The notes under the pieces were generated by a model. It was given only the letters and a program-made list of their open reading frames with translations. It was not told where the DNA came from and did not search any database. Made by a program: the position numbers and the translations under genes. Below are positions 5,576 through 8,656 of a stretch of DNA of 8,656 nucleotides, in pieces. This DNA comes from Minisyncoccota bacterium. GTDB taxonomy: Bacteria; Patescibacteriota; Minisyncoccia; Phycocordibacterales; GCA-2747955. Position 1 is the first letter of the stretch; every line of letters begins with the position of its first letter. The stretch spans positions 1 through 8,656 of the forward strand of contig CALLVB010000033.1 in NCBI GenBank assembly GCA_938010795.1, read 5' to 3'.

Positions 5576-6319
5576 ATGAATTCCTCAGAAGATTTTAAGA
5601 ACTTGGTATTTCTAGATACAGAGACCACCGGACTTGGGCCAGATGACCGACTATGTCAGTGTGCGTATATTTATCAAGAACAAGAATATAATGAACTATT
5701 TAAACCTCCATTAGAAATATCAGTTGAGGCACAGTCTATTTCTCATGTGACAAATAGGCATGTTGAAGATAAGCCCCCATTTGAGGGATCAGATATGCAG
5801 AATCATTTGCAAGAACTTCTTGGGGAAGGTGGTTCGGTGATGGTGGCACATAATGCAAAATTTGATATTGCAATGTTAGATCGAGATGGGGTAACAACTA
5901 AACGCTTCATTGATACTCATAAGGTTGCCCAAGCACTAGATACCGAAGGAGTGATCCCACGATATAACATGCAGTATTTGAGATATTATCTTGACTTACA
6001 GGTTGAAGGAGCACAGGCTCATGACGCACTTGGGGACGTGTTGGTTTTGAAGGCACTTTTTGAACGACTATACAAAAAATGTATCGACCAAGGTAAGTCA
6101 GAAGAAGAAGCAATAACGTGGATGGAAGAGGTCTCAAAACAACCAAATTTTATTCATACATTTGTATTTGGGAAATATAAAGGGCAAAAAACAGCAGAAG
6201 TGGCAAAGACAGATAAGGGATACTTAGAATGGCTTCGTGGTCAAAAACAACAACAGGTTGCCGCAGGGGAGATTGGTGAAGATGATGATTGGTTGTTTAC
6301 ATTGAATCAATTGTTATAG
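5576..6319 (+). CDS. DnaQ-family (DEDDh) 3'-5' exonuclease with ExoX-like C-terminal domain
   Basis: The N-terminal domain (about 9-165) is a DEDDh exonuclease that should remove nucleotides from DNA (or RNA) 3' ends using two metal ions. The acidic residues are D14 and E16 in FLDTETTGL, D97 in AHNAKFDIAML, and H149 with D154 in AHDALGDVLVL, the five-residue spacing of the DEDDh class. All catalytic positions are intact. A second small domain near the C-terminus, FVFGKYKGQKTAEVA with GYLEWL (196-220), matches the ExoX-like C-terminal module. The order therefore resembles exodeoxyribonuclease X or a DnaQ-like repair/proofreading nuclease, not a full DnaQ-helicase or PolC. It starts 5 bases after the holB-like stop, so it may act with the replication machinery, but an actual epsilon (proofreading) role is inference. 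No terminator is visible after it. No Shine-Dalgarno site is present at the start. Confidence 0.9.
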   Translation: MNSSEDFKNLVFLDTETTGLGPDDRLCQCAYIYQEQEYNELFKPPLEISVEAQSISHVTNRHVEDKPPFEGSDMQNHLQELLGEGGSVMVAHNAKFDIAMLDRDGVTTKRFIDTHKVAQALDTEGVIPRYNMQYLRYYLDLQVEGAQAHDALGDVLVLKALFERLYKKCIDQGKSEEEAITWMEEVSKQPNFIHTFVFGKYKGQKTAEVAKTDKGYLEWLRGQKQQQVAAGEIGEDDDWLFTLNQLL

Positions 6320-6338
6320 GTTTTGCATGTTTGGTATT

Positions 6339-6344
6339 TATAAT
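6339..6344 (+). promoter_or_regulatory. Possible -10 box upstream of the 97-aa gene
   Basis: TATAAT stands 44 bases before the ATG at 6389. I found no convincing -35 at a proper distance (TTGTTA at 6311 would be 22 bases away). An alternative pair is TTGCAT (6323-6328) with CATAAT (6346-6351), spaced by 17 bases. Confidence 0.3.
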
Positions 6345-6376
6345 GCATAATAAAAATAATAAAGAGGCGTAAACAT

Positions 6377-6383
6377 AAAGGAG
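6377..6383 (+). promoter_or_regulatory. Strong Shine-Dalgarno site of the 97-aa gene
   Basis: AAAGGAG, 5 bases before the ATG, is the best ribosome-binding site in the window and supports this small gene as real. Confidence 0.8.
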
Positions 6384-6388
6384 ATTGT

Positions 6389-6682
6389 ATGTCATCGCTA
6401 ACTGTTCGTTATAAGAATAAAGAGGTTGATCCTCTTGAAATAGCCAAGGTTGAACTCAACATGTTCATTGAACATCACAAAGCCTATCGTGAAGTACACA
6501 AAGCTGAGGTGAATAAGGATGGGTTTACATTAAAACTCGATTGGCTTGAGCAAGTATGCGACTCAATCCCAGAAGGTTTTCGTCGTGAGACAACAAAACA
6601 CTATACTCAGATGTTCAAGGATTGGCTTAGTAGTGGATTTATTCCTGGAGTTGATGGTGCATTGCCACATCATCCTGTGTAA
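6389..6682 (+). CDS. Small hypothetical protein, 97 aa
   Basis: I do not recognise this protein. It is charged and mostly helical by eye, with no signal peptide, membrane segment or cysteine pair, so it should be a soluble cytoplasmic protein. Landmarks are VDPLEIAKVELNMFIEHHKAY (13-20 and on), LDWLEQVCDSIPEGFRR (50-66) and a proline/histidine tail ending PHHPV. Expression is well supported: AAAGGAG lies 5 bases upstream of the ATG and a hairpin terminator begins 24 bases after the stop. It sits between the exonuclease gene and alaS, but its own start signals and terminator suggest an independent unit, so neighbours say little about its job. An overlapping frame at 6546-6737 is a shadow without a start site. 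Confidence 0.8.
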   Translation: MSSLTVRYKNKEVDPLEIAKVELNMFIEHHKAYREVHKAEVNKDGFTLKLDWLEQVCDSIPEGFRRETTKHYTQMFKDWLSSGFIPGVDGALPHHPV

Positions 6683-6705
6683 TTATTTGCACAATACAAA
6701 TTTTC

Positions 6706-6735
6706 AAGACCCACGTTTAGATAATGTGGGTTTTT
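6706..6735 (+). terminator. Rho-independent terminator after the 97-aa gene
   Basis: ACCCAC (6709-6714) pairs with GTGGGT (6726-6731). Three inner pairs (one G-U) leave a 5-base loop and three outer pairs extend the stem. The T-run covers 6731-6735. It separates the 97-aa gene from alaS. Confidence 0.82.
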
Positions 6736-6761
6736 GAGTACTGAACCTTTTCTTATCTATT

Positions 6762-6770
6762 TGATATAAT
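6762..6770 (+). promoter_or_regulatory. Extended -10 promoter of alaS
   Basis: TGA-TATAAT is a perfect extended -10 box 22 bases before the alaS ATG. The predicted start near 6777 gives a leader of about 16 bases without a Shine-Dalgarno site. Only a weak -35 is visible (CTGAAC, 6741-6746). Confidence 0.6.
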
Positions 6771-6792
6771 CGTTATCACTATATATACAACT

Positions 6793-8646
6793 ATGCAATC
6801 ACACGAGATAAGAAAAAGATTTTTAGCGTTCTTTGAAAAGAGAGGACACACCATTATTCCATCAGCACCATTGGTACCAGAAAATGATCCATCAGTATTA
6901 TTTAACACTGCTGGAATGCAACCACTCGTTCCATATTTATTAGGTGAAAAACACCCGTCAGGAACAAGACTCGCTGACGCACAAAAATGTGTACGAACTA
7001 ATGATATTGAAGAAGTGGGAGATAATACTCACTTTACATTCTTTGAGATGTTGGGTAATTGGTCTCTTGGTGATTATTTTAAAGAAGATGCGATTAAGTG
7101 GTCATATGAGTTTCTAACTGATAAGGAAGAGGGGTTGGGATTGGACCCAAGCAGATTATATGTTTCTGTTTTTGAAGGTGATGAAAATGCTCCGTTTGAT
7201 ACGGAGGCTGAGTCTGTTTGGAAGACACTTGTACCTGCAAATCGGATTTACTCTATGGGAGTAGAAGATAATTGGTGGTCAGCAGGAGATAATGGTCCAT
7301 GTGGTCCCGATTCAGAGATGTTTTATGATAGAACCAAGGAGGGACTGGGTGATATGACTTTTGAAGAGTTCAAAGCAGCTGATGAAAGACAAGATGTGGT
7401 TGAAATTTGGAATGATGTTTTTATGCAGTATCTTAAAGAGGATGGGGTGGTTGTGGGTGAACTTGATAACAAAAATATTGATACAGGTGCTGGAATTGAA
7501 AGACTGACCGCAATTTTACAAGATAAAGAGTCGGCATATGAGACAGACTTGTTTGCAGATGTGATTGCATACATGGAGACACATGCTGAGCATGCGTACG
7601 AAGACATGAAGTTAGCGTACCGAGTATTTGCAGACCATATAAGAGCAGGAGTATTTTTAATAGCTGATGGAGCATTACCAGGAAACAAAGATCAAGGATA
7701 CATCGTACGGCGACTGCTCAGAAGAGCTGTTCGGTATGCACAATCAATCGGTCTTGAGACAACTCATGTGGAACATGTTGTTCATATGTATATTGATAAG
7801 TATGGATCTATATACACAAACCTAGAAGAAAAGAAGGAGTCGATTGTTCAAGAGATAACCAAAGAGGTGAAAAAATTTGAGCAAACACTCAAACAAGGAC
7901 TTAAAGAGTTCGAACGACTCGTTGATGTAAAAAACAAACGAGATAATATTGCTGTTCAAGAATTTGGGAGCTTTAATTGTACTTCTCGGGTAAATGAAAT
8001 TTCAGCTGATGAAGCGTTTGTGCTTGCAACAACATATGGGTTCCCATTTGAAATGGTTAAAGAGGAGGCGATGTCCAGGGATCTATTTGTAGACGAGGCG
8101 GGATATAAATTGTTGCTTAAGGAGCACCAAGCTAAATCAAGAACAGCTGCAGAAGGTAAATTCAAAGGTGGTCTGGGAGGAGACTCACCAAAAATTACCG
8201 CATTCCATACGTGTACCCACTTACTGCTTGAGGGGTTACGTAAGGAGCTTGGAGATCATGTAAACCAAGCTGGTTCAAATATTACAGACGAGAGAACACG
8301 TTTTGATTTCACTCATCATGAGAAAGTAGACAGGGAAACACTAGACAGAATCGAGGACTATGTAAACAGTGCTGCAGCATCAGGTGCACGAGTTCATATA
8401 GAAGATATGCCAAAAGACCAAGCTCAAGCAGAGGGAGTTGTCGGTTCATTCTGGGAGAAATATCCAGATGTGGTAAAGGTCTATACTATTAAAGACGATA
8501 AAGGTGTAATCTATTCACGAGAGCTTTGTGGTGGTCCACACGTACAAGAGGCTGGAGAAATACAACAGTTCGGTACGTTTAAGATTACAAAAGAATCTTC
8601 ATCTTCTGCCGGAGTAAGGCGTATCAAGGCTGTATTCCAAGACTAA
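6793..8646 (+). CDS. alaS: Alanyl-tRNA synthetase, short form lacking the C-terminal domain
   Basis: AlaRS charges tRNA-Ala with alanine in the cytoplasm. The class II catalytic domain begins at MQSHEIRKRFLAFFEKRGH and includes motif 2 HFTFFEMLGNWSLGDYF (80-96), the VFMQY strand (209-213), and motif 3 GAGIERL (232-238). The tRNA-recognition region ADHIRAG with GYIVRRLLRRAVRYA (302-316) follows. The editing domain is present, with zinc-binding/catalytic HTCTH (472-476) and CGGPH (579-583), where the usual CGGTH has a proline for threonine. The protein ends just after SAGVRRIKAVFQD, where full-length enzymes continue with the DHHA1/C-Ala domain. That domain and its linker, about 250 residues, are absent, and a normal TAA stop is followed by 10 more bases of the window. 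The cut falls at a domain border, so this is probably a natural short form and not a broken gene. A separate C-Ala protein elsewhere cannot be excluded. Confidence 0.97.
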   Translation: MQSHEIRKRFLAFFEKRGHTIIPSAPLVPENDPSVLFNTAGMQPLVPYLLGEKHPSGTRLADAQKCVRTNDIEEVGDNTHFTFFEMLGNWSLGDYFKEDAIKWSYEFLTDKEEGLGLDPSRLYVSVFEGDENAPFDTEAESVWKTLVPANRIYSMGVEDNWWSAGDNGPCGPDSEMFYDRTKEGLGDMTFEEFKAADERQDVVEIWNDVFMQYLKEDGVVVGELDNKNIDTGAGIERLTAILQDKESAYETDLFADVIAYMETHAEHAYEDMKLAYRVFADHIRAGVFLIADGALPGNKDQGYIVRRLLRRAVRYAQSIGLETTHVEHVVHMYIDKYGSIYTNLEEKKESIVQEITKEVKKFEQTLKQGLKEFERLVDVKNKRDNIAVQEFGSFNCTSRVNEISADEAFVLATTYGFPFEMVKEEAMSRDLFVDEAGYKLLLKEHQAKSRTAAEGKFKGGLGGDSPKITAFHTCTHLLLEGLRKELGDHVNQAGSNITDERTRFDFTHHEKVDRETLDRIEDYVNSAAASGARVHIEDMPKDQAQAEGVVGSFWEKYPDVVKVYTIKDDKGVIYSRELCGGPHVQEAGEIQQFGTFKITKESSSSAGVRRIKAVFQD

Positions 8647-8656
8647 GATATTAAAA

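Noticed and set aside
7323..7688. Minus-strand 121-codon open frame inside alaS
   Set aside because: Antisense to conserved AlaRS motifs; no independent signals.

Overview
The window looks like a piece of a small-genome bacterium of the Candidate Phyla Radiation (Patescibacteria, perhaps a Parcubacteria/Paceibacteria-type lineage). This is an inference from three things. The alanyl-tRNA synthetase is complete but short (617 residues against roughly 870 in most bacteria). MurA, MreB and the clamp-loader delta-prime protein are divergent or reduced. The base composition is AT-leaning (about 30-40% GC in the housekeeping blocks I counted) and genes are tightly packed. Every gene reads through with the standard code. 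Of nine stop codons six are TAA, three TAG and none TGA.

Left part (1-1720): a minus-strand gene for a GRDP-like (DUF1399-type) protein, noticeably richer in GC than the rest, ends in a strong hairpin terminator. Divergent to it, a near-consensus promoter drives an unrecognised 293-residue protein whose stop codon sits in the loop of its own terminator. Middle (1722-2443, minus strand): a tRNA-Ala(UGC) with the G3-U70 identity pair, preceded by a type IV pilin / GspG-like pseudopilin rich in tryptophan and cysteine. Right part (2521-8646, plus strand): murA, mreB, a holB-like clamp-loader subunit, a DnaQ-family exonuclease with an ExoX-like C-terminal domain, a 97-residue unknown protein, and alaS.

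The right-hand genes are core functions: first committed step of peptidoglycan synthesis (MurA), cell-shape cytoskeleton (MreB), replication/repair (delta-prime, exonuclease) and translation (AlaRS, whose substrate tRNA is in the same window). mreB and the holB-like gene overlap by one base and are probably co-translated, while most other genes carry their own promoter.

The most notable structure outside the genes is a shared start architecture. Five genes (pilin, murA, mreB, exonuclease, alaS) have an extended -10 box of the form TGN-TA(A/T)AAT only 6-22 bases before the ATG and no Shine-Dalgarno sequence, which predicts leaderless or very short-leader mRNAs. Three other genes (GRDP-like, 293-aa and 97-aa proteins) have clear Shine-Dalgarno sites. 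I see no CRISPR array, insertion sequence, prophage or recognisable defence system, and I do not claim a new system here.
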